NCBI GenBank assembly: GCA_019722365.1
Contig: JADFUC010002442.1
Coordinates: 1-64,000, forward strand
DNA length: 64,000 nt
Reading direction: 5' to 3'
Source: Lithospermum erythrorhizon
Lineage: Eukaryota; Streptophyta; Magnoliopsida; Boraginales; Boraginaceae
This document shows positions 32,960-45,300 of this stretch, one piece after another (position 1 is the stretch's first letter; each line of letters opens with the position of its first letter). Made by a program: the position numbers and the translations under genes. The notes below the pieces were generated by a model that did not search any database, was not told where the DNA came from, and was given only the letters and a program-made list of their open reading frames with translations.

Positions 32960-35200
32960 ACAATTTACGAATAGCATGGGGTTGATTACTTGAAAAATTT
33001 AGCCATTGTAAAAAATATAGCCCATGTAATATCGAGATATTTGTTGTAATTACTCATCGATTTTGGTAATTTTAGGCATGACATGGATTGTACTTGAGAT
33101 TATATTACTATGAGGAGTTAGTTTAATATAATGAAAAATAATTTGAGTCTTAAGAATAAGATATAAAAATTTGGAGGTAAAATACTAATATTTAAAAGTT
33201 TGGGGTAAGTTGCCATTTTAAAAAGTTAAACCTATAATCTGCATAAATTCCCCCAACCCCCGTGGAAAAAGCCAAGCTGCCCCCCCTGTAAACCAAAAAC
33301 CATATCCCCCAACCCTCGAAAGCTCCAAAACCCAAAACAAAACCAAATCAACCCCTCCCCCCTATTTCGCAAGCACCACACCACCTACCACCGTAAATCT
33401 AAGTTGGCACCTCCTCCCCCGTTGTTGATCGCGATCCTTATCCCCCTCTTGTGAAGACTTATGCATTTATTGGCAATTTGAGAGGGAAACTAGGGTAAGC
33501 TTTAATTTTAAGCTGTCGATTATATTGTTTTGGGTTAAGTTTCTTATGATTTGTGAATTAAGAGGATATTATCGATTTAATTGATTAATATGGGTAAGTT
33601 AGATGATGATTTTTGTTATGACTTTTGAGGGTAATATCATATATTTGATTTAAGAATGTAAAAGTATATTCGATTTAAGGGTTGAAATTAATGGTATTAT
33701 TAATATCGGATTTTGGTATATCGGATGGTAATTTATTATTTTGGTGAAATATTATAAGATAGCGGATGTTTGGGTAACCAAGAATATTGAAGTTAAGGTC
33801 TACGAAGAATTAGATGGTACTAAGTAGCTCGATATGGAAATCGAATATTTCTGCTTGATATTTGTTATTATTCTACTTTTTAGATCTTGAGGGATCAGAT
33901 TGAGACTCGATTAAGAGATTCGGACTACTGAGACTCGCTACTTGAGGTTAGTGGTTGTACATCTACCAGTTATTTTGATACCTAAAAATATATATTTATA
34001 AAATTACATGGTATCAATCTATTTTAGGAAGAAATGATACTTTTGGAAAATATACTTTGATTCCCATCAATCTTCTCTTTTTTAACTAATACCATTTTGT
34101 ATGTTTTCTAAATTGGTCAAACATGAAAATAAGTTATGAAATGGGCACTTTGAGGCAATATATTGAATTGCGTGTCTGATATGGGCACATTGATGCGATG
34201 CTTGGAATTGTTTTTATATACTTGATAGCCGGGCGCATTCTTTAGCGAGATTTAAATGAGTTTATATACTTGATATGGGCACATGGATGCGATGTTTTAT
34301 ATTATGTTTTGTGGAGATTATTTAAATGTGATTTGGCCTTGATTATTATGAGATCCATTGTCATGGGATATCGAGAAATACCAGTGTTGTTTGAACCTCA
34401 TGACCGATCGTGGTCGCGAGGAAAAGCATAGCTAGTAGCTTTCATTTAGGAAGGGTGTCACAGTTGCCATAGGTAGGAAAAAAACCTACTCGTTGTCCCA
34501 GGCGTACATATTCTTAAGTAAGTTCTCGAGATAGAGCGAGATTATGTTTGAATAAGCAGCTTGAGGTTTTTAGAAGTTTCTACTAATTTAATTGTGGTTT
34601 AAATATGTGTTTTTTTTTTGATAATGTTATTTGTGATATTATGAAACATTTTAACATAAATGTTTTTTTCAAAATGATTTGATTACGCTGCCAATGTTTT
34701 AACTTCATATATAATATAAATAGTTTTGGTATTGGCACATATGTATGTGTGCGGCTTGCTTGACCGTAGATAGGTTATGATTACTAACGGCGAGTTGTAG
34801 ATAAGAATTAAGCCCCTTGTTTTCAGCTTCCCATGAATTAGGATTAGATAAAATTGCGATTCTTTGGATGTTTTGAGATCGCTAATGGTCTAGTTTGAGT
34901 TGTCCTTTATTTCCTTTCAGTTTATTGGATTTGTATTATTACATTGAAGCTTTTGCCTTGACTTTTAGAACAATTATGTATTGTAAGTTATACTTTAAGG
35001 ATTTGGTATTGTAATTGAGAGCATGTTGCCTCAGCTTTCGGGTACTATGTTTTTGAGATGTTTTGAGTATATTTAGTATGTATGATATATGGATGCTTTG
35101 ATTATGAGGTTAAGATAACTGCCTGTTTTGGAATTGGTAGTATATTATGTATATTCTGAGTTGAAATTCATGTAATGCCTTGCGTACTGCTGCCGGAGGT
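32960..35200 (+). repeat. Long LTR-like block inserted in the Copia RT
   Basis: No coding domains. The layout resembles the family 2 LTRs: an AT-rich first part, a C-rich leader-like tract (33240-33480), then a T/G-rich second half. It separates RT pieces ending about 29960 and resuming about 35205. Exact ends and family are not established; it may be a distant relative of family 2. Confidence 0.45.
34135..34310 (+). repeat. Three-copy degenerate tandem repeat
   Basis: ATATGGGCACATTGATGCGATG-type units occur at about 34140, 34180 and 34275 (the first as AATGGGCACTTTGAGGCAAT), each followed by AT-rich text. Confidence 0.65.
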
Positions 35201-35204
35201 GTAC

Positions 35205-35407
35205 CTGACGGTGTGGCCTTCCCAGATTGTTTATTCTGACCCGGTTGTTAAAACTATCATAATCATGATTGTTCTTAAATATAACTTGATCCTTTAGGAT
35301 TCGACTATCAGCGAGGTTGATGTGAATAATACTACACATGGATTATTAACTGAAGAGGTGTATATAAACAACGGTTGGTTTCAAAGGTTACGCATCCATC
35401 GCGTATG
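35205..35407 (+). pseudogene. Old Copia element: RT middle segment
   Basis: Between two insertions lies recognisable Copia RT: a GVDFPD site then PVVKTI (35232-35260), a LRQLDVNNAFLHG-type site reading EVDVNNTTHG (35312-35343), and LTEEVYIN (35346-35370), then the start of the PPGF..SHPS segment. It breaks at 35407 and continues at 38713. Confidence 0.75.
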
Positions 35408-38400
35408 TGTAACGATCAGCCAATTGGCTTTTGAGGTTGGGACCGTCAGCCAGCGCGAATAATCGAGTCATGCTTGATGAATACTTGATAAAATGGCTTG
35501 CATTTAACGATAAATAAAAACAATCTGTGAAAGGCTTGTCCGTTGGGTGAACTAACCCGACAACTACTGACAAAGCGAAAAGTAATAATGCAATCTGGCA
35601 TTAAGCAGCGGGTTTTATAATTCGAGCCAGCCAATAATTATTAAGTCTGGCCTTAAATCTCCCAAAGAAGATAAAAGTATGGTATTTGAGGTCTTCCGAC
35701 CACCGTATTCGCCACCTCAGCGAGTGGCGACTACTTGGCCAGTACATTTTTAATTCGTTCCATGACAACTGGGCATATAAAATGTCCCGGCCATGGGGAG
35801 TAGGGAGTCATTTATGGTGAGTGAATACAAATGCTCAGCAGTTCTGTAGCTCATCTGAGCAAGGATAATTCAAGTCCATACCTATTTAAAAAGTATACAC
35901 CTCTAGGAGTTATATTTTATATCTTTACAAACAAGATAAATATTTCGCCAATGACCGTCGACTAACACCGACAAACTCACGTCACGTCGACAAGCTTTTC
36001 ATGGAAATGCTGCTTGTCGCGGGGAATATCTCTCTACATCGATATCTTTCTTAAGTATAACTTCTTACCATAACAAGCGAGCGTATCTTTAGTTTCTGTG
36101 AGTCTTTACTCGTATATAGTCGTACACTTATCACATGGCGTACACATGTTTATCATAAGAACTTCCAAATCGTTTCATTATTTTTAATACAAGCCAGGCA
36201 AAACATGTCTTGCAGTCGAGATAACTACGTGGAATTATCTCACTAAATTCTTCAATTAGTATACGCAACACTCACCTACATGGTATCGGCGTCGTGGTTA
36301 GATCATAACATATCTTAACACATTTGAATCAAATTTTTCACCATATATAAAAATATAAATCGGCATCATTAGATAAATTCGTAAAGTATAGGTTTTATAA
36401 TGTTTGTACCTAATGTTATTACTCATTCGAAGTTATCTTAAGCATTAACCAATTCCCTCTTAACATTAAAGGGAGGTATAATGATTAATATCAATCCAAA
36501 CTTAATTGACGTAATTTTAAATGACGGCGTCTATTATAGTCAACCTGATATCATAACAAATAGATGGGTCATAAAGCGTATCGCGAACAGTAGAAGTTTA
36601 AGCGACATGTAACGACCGAATAGACCCGACTCCACGGCCTGTCATTTTGATACTTACCGCTAAACCACTCCAGCGACTCGTCAACTCAACAACTCAATCA
36701 ACTCACTTTCAGCGGTGTCGATTGTATTAACATAGTCCAACTTGACCAACTGTTATCGACTCATGCCTTATTTCGTATCAACTCATATCGACTTATATCG
36801 GTTTCTACCACAAACCAAATACTTGGCATATAATCGAGCGCCAGCCTGCGAGGGGAAGCTTATGTCCATCGACATAAAACATCACGAATACCGTAGCAGT
36901 GTGAAGCAAAAACACCGCACTTATACCGAGGTATAGTAAAATCACCCAGGATAATACTACCAGCGTACATCAATGACTCCGGCTTATACGTGATATAAAA
37001 CCATAATCTGGAGTAATACAACCCACATATATCAACAACTCCTCAAAAACACCTATACGACTCGATTAAATCACGGACACGACCAACCTTTGACCAACTA
37101 GAAATAAACTTGGCCTCTCGGCCAAAACACTAAAATGTCAAAATTACAAGATGAAAATACAACCTCGAAACCAAGGCTTTAATTAACAATAACGTATACA
37201 TATACAAGCGATAGGGTAAAACTTCAGATTTGTGCTACTTAATTTAGAAATAATGTCTCGCTTTAATCAATCAGATTTTTCCTAGATTCGCGTCCTAGCA
37301 ATCAAAACACCCGAAATTTACAATTACTACTGCTACAATTTTAACCATTAACATATTTTAGTTTTTATTTCCAACTACATGACCATATTTAATTATCAAC
37401 TTAACAACTCTAGGTGAAAAGAATAATATACTAATAAAGCGACAAAATCCGGACCGCTGACAATAAGCATTCTCGGTCCCCTTCCCTCTATACACGATAC
37501 AGCTCATATTATCTGTCGGAAACAAACAATCGGTTATCGAAATAATTGATCAATCTCTAACAACCTTTAATCAAAACCCAAATAATCAACTTACAAAATT
37601 CTACTCGACATACTCTGGGTCAATATTCCCAAGAAATCACAGCATACTCGAAAACAACTATATTAAATTCAATGAGTCACTTTTACAAATTTACATTTTA
37701 TTCCAAAAGTCAGCGAAAATTAAAATAATATAACCATAATCTTAGTATTCGAGCGATTAGAGACTTACTCTGTGTTTAAGCATCCCAATTATACACCCAC
37801 ATTAGCAGTAGATTCAATAATGTTCAACTTTACAAAAAAGTCAGCGAGAAAGTCAACTATTCATCAGCTTACGATTCAAGATTCAGCTACGTCAGGTAGT
37901 ATTAACACATATGCAATCTAAGGTTAGATGATAATTCTCTGATTTTAAATCACAAAACTTCGAAAGTCAGCCGAATCACAAAAAGTCAACATTCTCATAG
38001 CTTCAATCTTTGGAGTCGCTTTCGCGTTTGAAGAAGGTGATGAGGAAACTTCTCTGCACAAATTTTCTAGCCAGGTTTAAGCAACGATTGATGAGAAGAA
38101 ATGGGGGAAGAAATTTTTCTCTTTTCTTCCTAGATGGAATCGGCCAAATGGAGGGGGAGAAGAGGGGAATCGGTTTTGGGGATGAGGATGAGGAGTGAGT
38201 GGGGTTAGGTGGGATATTTAGAATGATGGTTAAGTCAGGTTTGGATTCTGATTGTTGTTATTTCTCAAGCTTTTTGTCGTTAAAGCTTTAATGAAAAGCG
38301 ATTTCGAATGTATAATTTTCGTGGCGTAAAAATCTTTCGTTTTAATCTTTTGAATGCGATATATCAATTTTATTTTCAGTATTTACTTCCATCTTCGGGC

Positions 38401-38712
38401 CCCGCCACCAAGCGAGCGATATATATATATAATTTAGTTATTACACCAAGTGAGTTCAAGGTTTAATTTCGTCTGGGTTTAATAACACAACTTGAACATA
38501 TAACATTTCTACCCACTCAAATTATATTACCATCCAACTAAGCCATTACCGTTCGACTTCTGACTTTATAATTAATCTTGAAATACTTTACCTTGTCGGC
38601 CAGATTCGTTGTATTTTCAATATTGACTTAGAAATTTTTGATTTCTCCTCGAAATAATTCACCGAGCAACTAGTATCTTATTCTGATAATATTAGTACGG
38701 GCAGTTGTTACA
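35408..38712 (-). mobile_element. LTR-type insertion splitting the Copia RT
   Basis: TGTAACGATC (35408) to GTTGTTACA (38712) interrupts RT exactly between EEVYIN..HR and KLHQAIYVV. A second TGTAACGACC start at 36608 suggests two related LTR copies in a row or a nested pair. 36608-38712 is related in the same orientation to 10715-13296 (CCTAGCA..AAACACC..TACAATTACTACT near 37301; AGGTGAAAA..AATAAA..GACAA near 37411). The flanks GTATG and ATATC match only in part. No coding domain; the 62-residue frame at 38010 lies in the leader-like part. Confidence 0.55.
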
Positions 38713-39565
38713 ATATCACACCAAGCTTCACCAAGCGATCTATGTGGTCTTAAGCGGCGCTTGAGAGCTTGGTTTCATAATTTTCTACTAGATTGTCTCA
38801 ATTGAGATTCACAAGCTCTACTTTAGATTTTTCTTTTTTCATTAGATTCACTTATGATAATTGTATGTTTCTTCTAGTCTATGTTGATGATATCATCATT
38901 AATGGTATTTTCACTCAGGACATTCAAGTCCTTATAGATCAATTTCATTATGATTTTGCCTTGAAAGATCTTGGCTCTTTACACTACTTTTTAGGGATTG
39001 AAGTGTTTCATATTTTTTTATGGATTACATCTAAATCAATCTAAGTATTTTGGTGAAGTTGAAGAAAGAGTCAAGATGGATGCTGCCAAACCTCTCACTA
39101 ATCCATATAACACTAAAGATTAGCTATGAAGTGTTAACACATAACCATTTTTAGATCATGCTATGTATACAAGCAGAATGGCGGCACTCCAATATTTAAC
39201 TATCACTCGATCTAAATTAGCATTTGTTGTGAATAAGGCCTGTAAGTTCATGCAATTTCCCTTTGTTCTACATTGACAATTAGTCAAGAGAATTCTTAGG
39301 TATCTCAAAGGGTTCATTCAACACAGTTTATTCATTCAACCTTCCTCTCCATTTGAGCTTAAATCATATGCAGATGAAGATTGGGCTAGGTGTCCAGACA
39401 CCAAACGATCCACTTTGGTGTTTTGTATCTTGATGGGTAACTCTTTTATTAGTTGGGCTTCCAAAAAACAAAAAAGGTTTAATTATTGCGACCACAAAAG
39501 CATAGCTTGATGCAGTGCATGCTTGTGAAATTGGTCAATTTACCCACATGATGCAGCTAAATCGT
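38713..39565 (+). pseudogene. Old Copia element: RT catalytic part and RNase H
   Basis: It resumes with AAGCTTCACCAAGCGATC (KLHQAI), then an RAWFHNF site. The clean frame 38793-39044 carries the catalytic YVDD (38880-38891) and FALKDLGSLHYFLGIEV. Then come ALQYLTITRSKLAFVVNKAC (39189-39245), ILRYLKGFI (39290-39320), a YADEDWARCPDT site of RNase H (39368-39405) and NSFISWASKKQ (39440-39472). The element is cut at about 39565 by a DNA transposon. The 3' LTR was not found. Confidence 0.85.
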
Positions 39566-39567
39566 TT

Positions 39568-40659
39568 GGGAATTAGTCTATTTTAGTGTTAAAATTGAAG
39601 GAGTCTAGGTTTTAATGAAGGGCAAAACCGGAAGTACACATCTAATAGGATTTCGGGGGTTAGATTTTAGATAACAAAATATTTGAGCTCTTTTCAATAT
39701 TTTTTAAAAATAACAAAGTTAAAATTACTCCTTTTCCCCCCCCTCCCCCTTCCCCAAAACATTGATCCTGATCACCGCGCTCACATGCTTAACTCCTCTA
39801 AATCCCTTTCGGCTGAAAAATGAGAACACACTTTGACCGATTCGACCACGTACAAAACAACCTTCGCTTAATGTGGTATTTCGATTATTTGATCCCAAAC
39901 TAGGCCATTTCGCGTGTGTCAAAGCAAGTAAATTTAACAATTTGACCAAGTTAAATTGTCTCCGTCAGTTATGAAGCTTGAGCCACGAGGTCTCGGCGTA
40001 AGTAATGAATATTTGTGTCCTTTTTAATATTAATTAATAAACATAAATAAATATTAATGAATAACAATAATAAAAAAAGTCGTTTAAGGTTAAAGCGGAA
40101 TCCTCGTTTAAATCGATTGAATTCGTTGCTTGAATCCTCGACCAAATCGGAGGACTGGTTTCTTGAAGCGTTGAATGGTATTAGTGTGGTTTCAAATGAT
40201 AGTGTGGCTGGAGGTGATGGATGGTGGGGTTGGAGATGTGGTTACGTGAAGATGAGGGTGAAGGTGATGAGGGTGATGATGGAGGTGGGGAAGAGCGGAG
40301 TGCTATGGTGATAGGGTGGGGTAGATTAGACTTGATACTATACACACACTCAAAAAGTATTTTTTTTTAGTGAGAATAACGATTTTCTGTAGAAACAGGT
40401 GTACAAATAGAGACGAAAATAGTCATTTCACCTCCCAGTATGTGTATAACAACCTAGGGTCTACTGGTGTGGGGGTTTGTTGGTTTATTTTTTGGTTTTT
40501 TTCTTTTATTATTTTTATATTGTATAAATAAAAAGACCCAAATAGTTTTTAGTATTTAACAATTGATCCCAAAAGTCTATTAATTGTACCATTCCTGTTT
40601 TGCCCTTCCTTCAAAACTAAATTCGGTCATTTTTAACACTAAAAATGGACTAAATCCCC
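39568..40659. mobile_element. DNA transposon relic with long terminal inverted repeats
   Basis: The left end GGGAATTAGTCTATTTTAGTG (39568) and the right end (complement of 40638-40659, GGGGATTTAGTCCATTTTTAG) match. The match continues inward for about 110 bp, including GAAGGGCAAAAC (39618) against the complement of 40599-40610. Length is about 1.1 kb with no transposase, so it is a non-autonomous element. Long, G-starting termini suggest a Mutator-like origin, but no clear 9-bp duplication is visible (AAATCGTTT against AAATGATAG). It sits in the Copia RNase H region. C-runs at 39731-39755 are inside. Confidence 0.6.
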
Positions 40660-40823
40660 AAAATGATAGGTTCGGAGATTCGCCGACCAATTTTTGAAGA
40701 TCAAGGAGTAAACTAATCAGTTCGTCAAAGTTTAAAGGGTAGGAGAATTTAAGCCTTGTAGTTGCTCGTTCTAGCACTGAAATTGAATAGAGAAGCCTTT
40801 CTCTTAAAGTGCTCACATGTATG

Positions 40824-41095
40824 TTCAATCATCAGCCACTGATTCTACACCAAATAATGCTTTGATTGGTACTCCTAATATTCAAGAGTCTTGGTACATT
40901 GACTTAAGTGATAACAATCACACTATTGCTAATCTTAACAATTTGCCTATATATTAGTGTCGATTAGTGGCGGAACCATTAATTTTATATAGAGGAGACA
41001 AAATAACTAATATTATATAAGTGAAGAAAAATATACAAAAATTTAGGGGGGGGCGAACAACTTAATTTTTTTGAATAAATGAATAGTAAAATTAC
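40824..41095 (+). pseudogene. Second copy of the Copia protease segment
   Basis: It aligns with 27591-27865 in direct orientation: TTCAATCATCAGCCACT start, ESWYIDLSDNNHTIANLNNL protease text, and the same AT-rich insert ending AATATACAAAAATTTAGGGG. It is a duplicated or independently inserted copy of the same Copia family carrying the same insert. Confidence 0.75.
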
Positions 41096-41700
41096 ATGAA
41101 TCGGTTGGTCCTCGTCTTTTATGGACCAATCGAATGGGTAGGATCGAAAGATCGATAATTACCGATAAAGGGTATAAAAGAAACTCCCCCTCGTTTAGCC
41201 TATTATTTACCGCCTCATTATTTCGACTCTCCCCCACTTTTTTGTTCTTTCGGCTCCAATTTCCCTTCTCTGTTATTAGCTTCATCTCCAATTCTCCATG
41301 GATGCAATTAATGATAATTTCGATTAATTGTGGGGGTTTATTTTAGGTAATTTTGGGTTTACTTCAAAATGAATTTGTATTATGGAGGTTGAAATCAATG
41401 ATGATTTGTTCTTGAATCTGATCCTCAATTCTTAATTCAATCGATTTTTTTGGCGTTTTGATTTGTTTTGAGGTTGAATTTAGGAGGATTTGATTTTGGC
41501 AATTTTGAATTTTAGGGGTTTTCAATTGGTTTTAATTTTGAATTTGGTTTTTTAGGTTTTAATTTGGATCGGGTTCACTATAGTGTCGGTTAGGTGCAGT
41601 ATTTTTGCCGAAAAATTACCGATCAGTTCACTGAGATGCTGTGGACCGAACCGTAACACCATTATTGTCATCAATCAACTTTGATTGAATAGCTTTATTC
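41096..41700 (+). other. Promoter/leader-like non-coding segment
   Basis: A TATA-like GGTATAAAAGAAAC (about 41170) is followed by a pyrimidine-rich stretch (41188-41300). After it comes a T/G-rich tract resembling the first intron of a plant gene (TTTTAGGTAATTTTGGG at 41340). It does not lead into a recognisable coding frame. It could be a captured gene 5' end or an LTR. Confidence 0.3.
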
Positions 41701-41800
41701 AACCAAATGCCCTATTGACAATCACCTACATACTATCAGAAAATACAAACAAAGGTACGTGCAACATTTTTGAATCCCACTGAATACAGTTATTTGAACG

Positions 41801-41820
41801 TGCATATATATATATATGCA
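41801..41820. repeat. Perfect 20-bp palindrome
   Basis: TGCATATATATATATATGCA equals its own complement. It lies about 230 bp upstream of the CASP-like TATA box. It may be a simple AT repeat bounded by TGCA. Confidence 0.8.
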
Positions 41821-42053
41821 CCCCTAGTAATGGCAACCCAATAGATGTCTTCAAGGAATCGTGTAAAATGGCAACCCTAATAATGTTCATAAACAATTCT
41901 GCAATTTGCGTATAAATTAGATTCTAATAATGTCTTTGGGATAACTCAACACTAATTAAAATGGCAAACCGCGTTTAGTCAGACGTGCAAGATGATCATA
42001 TGAGAACTTGTTCAAACATCCATTTAAAATATTCCTACCTCTGAAAACTCAAC

Positions 42054-42060
42054 TATAAAA
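42054..42060 (+). promoter_or_regulatory. TATA box of the CASP-like gene
   Basis: TATAAAA in ACTCAACTATAAAAGAAGG lies 75 bp before the start codon at 42135. That leaves room for a transcript start near 42085-42090 and a leader of about 45-50 nt with no upstream ATG. Confidence 0.65.
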
Positions 42061-42134
42061 GAAGGATAATTGTTCCTAAAATTGTAACTCAATTACAAAG
42101 AAAGCAATAAATCTCTTAATTACTAGGAGTTTTT

Positions 42135-42343
42135 ATGGGTGCCCCACCATCTACTTTAATCCCTCCAATTGTAGGCCTCCTTGTGAGAGTTCTTACATTT
42201 TTTTGCCTGTTTATATCTATGATTGTCCTATCTACAAACAAAATCAAAATAAAGGTTGATATTCCTGTTGAAGACGCCGATGGTGACGTTACTTATTATG
42301 TCTACTCTGTTACAGAAAAATTCCATGTCTTCTATGCTTATAG
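42135..42343 (+). CDS. CASP-like gene, exon 1
   Basis: Encodes residues 1-69 plus two bases of Arg70. Helix 1 (IVGLLVRVLTFFCLFISMIV) and a hydrophilic extracellular loop. Donor AG|GTAAGC at 42344. Confidence 0.9.
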
Positions 42344-45300
42344 GTAAGCAAGGAAACGAACACATAATTTAATTGCTTGTTTTTTTATTTGAACGTTACA
42401 ATTTCTGTTATAAATGCATTAAAATTTCATGAGATCTATCTATTTACTGTTATCAATATTTTTCATTTGATTTGTAATATTTAAATTTGTCAAAGTCTAT
42501 GTTGTTAATCCATACCTTTTCAGATAATAAATGTAATATTATATCTAATACTCCCTTCGCCCCACGAAAGAAACTACTTTGTTTCACTCCTTTTTCATTT
42601 TTACCTGTATTTGTGAAAAGTAAGCACATTCTAATAACGGGGAAAGTATATTAAATATACAAGACACGAATATGATATAACCACTACTCCATAAGTATTT
42701 ATATTGTTGAACTATTTACTACATCCATTTCAAATTAATTGAACTTCTCACTTTTCAAGACACAACTTTAATTATCAATTATTACTTTTTATATACATTA
42801 TGAAAATTACAAAAATAATATTATGAAAATTTTTTTAAAAACCAAATCTCAACGATATTAATTTTATATTTTTCGATTAGTGAATAAAAAGTAATTTGCT
42901 GGCTAAAGCTTTGATATTTAAATCCCAAAAACATCTAATTAATCTAAACGATTGAAGATACTTTGGTTTTGTTTAATAAATTTTGTTTCAAAAATAAATT
43001 GCTGCTTTTAAAGATAATAAATAACACTTTTACATTTTTACAGATTTTCGATTACTTTTTTCTTTAAAATCGCTTTAATTTATCAATTCTTAAATTTTCA
43101 AACGACGTTTTTTAATACTATTTTTATTTTTCTTAATCGACAAGAAATAACTAAAACTATAACTAAAAAAATCAAACTAAAACGTGTGTATAAGGCCCGA
43201 CTTTTGGGGCGTGCCACTTCAAAAACAGTCCCACCTTTTATGAAAAAGATAAAAGAATTTTTTTTTTAAAATAGAAAAGGAACACAAAGAGGTTTATTTG
43301 TTTGTTAAACCCCAAGAAATATTTACATCACCCATCACTTCACCTAAAATATTATCATTGCAAAAAATATATTATTAATAGATTAATTGAAGGATATCAT
43401 TTTATATCTAGACATGACATGTAACTCTCTTTAATATTTATGAGACGACATGTACTGACAAAGAAATATTATCACTGGGCCAGAATTTCGCTTTTATCGC
43501 ATCAACAACGGTTTTTTTATATTTTATTTTACATGCATACTTCCTAGAACATGTATGCAAATAATTAAGGGTGAGGTCAGAACTTAATGTTAGAATGGAT
43601 AAAAGTATACTCCATACTACTCATTTTAAAAAAATAATACTCCGTATTTATTTTTTCAAAATTATTTCGTCCGTCATCAACCAAATCTTTCTATATATTA
43701 GCAAAACATTTAATTTTGATTTATATTATAACTCATTTTGTTCATAGTTATATGATCAATTTTAATTCTTTAACAATAATAATGTATTTAAAACTTTTGT
43801 TACCATACTACTCTTATTTCCTTCAAAGTTTTTAATAAAAGAATAAACATTAATGTAATTTTATTTATTGTTAGAAAACATCACTTTTTCACTTTTAATA
43901 AAAAAAATATAACTTATGTTATTTTATTTTATTATTAGAAAATATTATTTTTCAATTGATTATATATTTTCCTCATTGAAGATTGCCCACTTTTTTTTTT
44001 TTTTTATAGTTCTAACTATTAAATTTTGACCTTTAAATATATTTGTTTGCAATGTATAATATTTTTATAAAAAATATATCAACGGAAAGAGTTTCAAATA
44101 TTTTTTTTCATTGATATAGTTTCTTTATCAAGTATTATACAATACAAACAAATATATCTAAGGCCAAAGTTCTCAAAGAGTGTGATAACAAAAAGCTCGT
44201 GCTGACAATCTTATGGATTTTATGAGTATAAATTATTCAGAAGTTCTATTATTCAATTTTATTTTACGATTTATTTTAACATATTTTAATCAATACCACT
44301 CAATAATATAATATTTGCACAAACCTAATAATATCAAGACATTTTTACGAATTCTCTTCAATTTTAACAAGAAAATAAATGAAAAGAGTGCCACACATTG
44401 GGATGTCATTCTTCAAATGTGAAATATCTAAATGAATTATATCAAAAATCACTAATAAAGACGACATATCTCTTTTAAAACTATATCTTCATAATATTTT
44501 TTTTAATAAAAGTTAAACCTCAATAGTATATATGTGACACAGGAGCTTATAGAATTTAGCTTAGCTCGGTGCTTATAAATGGTATAATTGTATTTTCACC
44601 TTAATTCAATCGTATGACGTAATCACCTCATAAACATCGAATCTAACTGTGTTAGTTAAACAGTTAAACGCTAAACGCCTTAAACGCTTCTATTTTATAT
44701 TAACTCAGACGATCAAATATCTTACTTATGTGACGATCCACCACATAATTATGTAAGTCATGGCTTACAATATATTTGTAAGTTCCTAAGATTTGCGCTT
44801 TATTACTGATACGATTATCTTTAAAATTTTGATATAAATAACAACTTTAATATATTAAAAAGGCCATGCTAGTTTATTCATAAGATGATGGTACCGATTT
44901 GGTATTAATCGCTCATCAATAAAATGATTATATACCTATCTTATACATATTCATGCATTTATCTTTTACACTATATAATGTCGATGAATTATATTTCATA
45001 TAGAGCGAAACTAATATAAGTATTATTACTTATTGACACCCTAATTTAGTTTATTAATTACTAATCGGCATTCCTCCATTTTTTTTCGTCACATTTTGCA
45101 TATCACACAAGCAGAAAGAAAAAAGTATTCAAAAAGAGTATCAAATACAAATGACAATCAATCAAACAATATCACGGCTTGGCCATAATTTAAAAGATAA
45201 AGTTAGCCAAAAAGACATCGAAACGTGAAAACGCTATTTATTAATTCTAAAACGACAACCGAAGGAAAATTATTTCGCCTTTAAACGCCAACTAAAAAAA

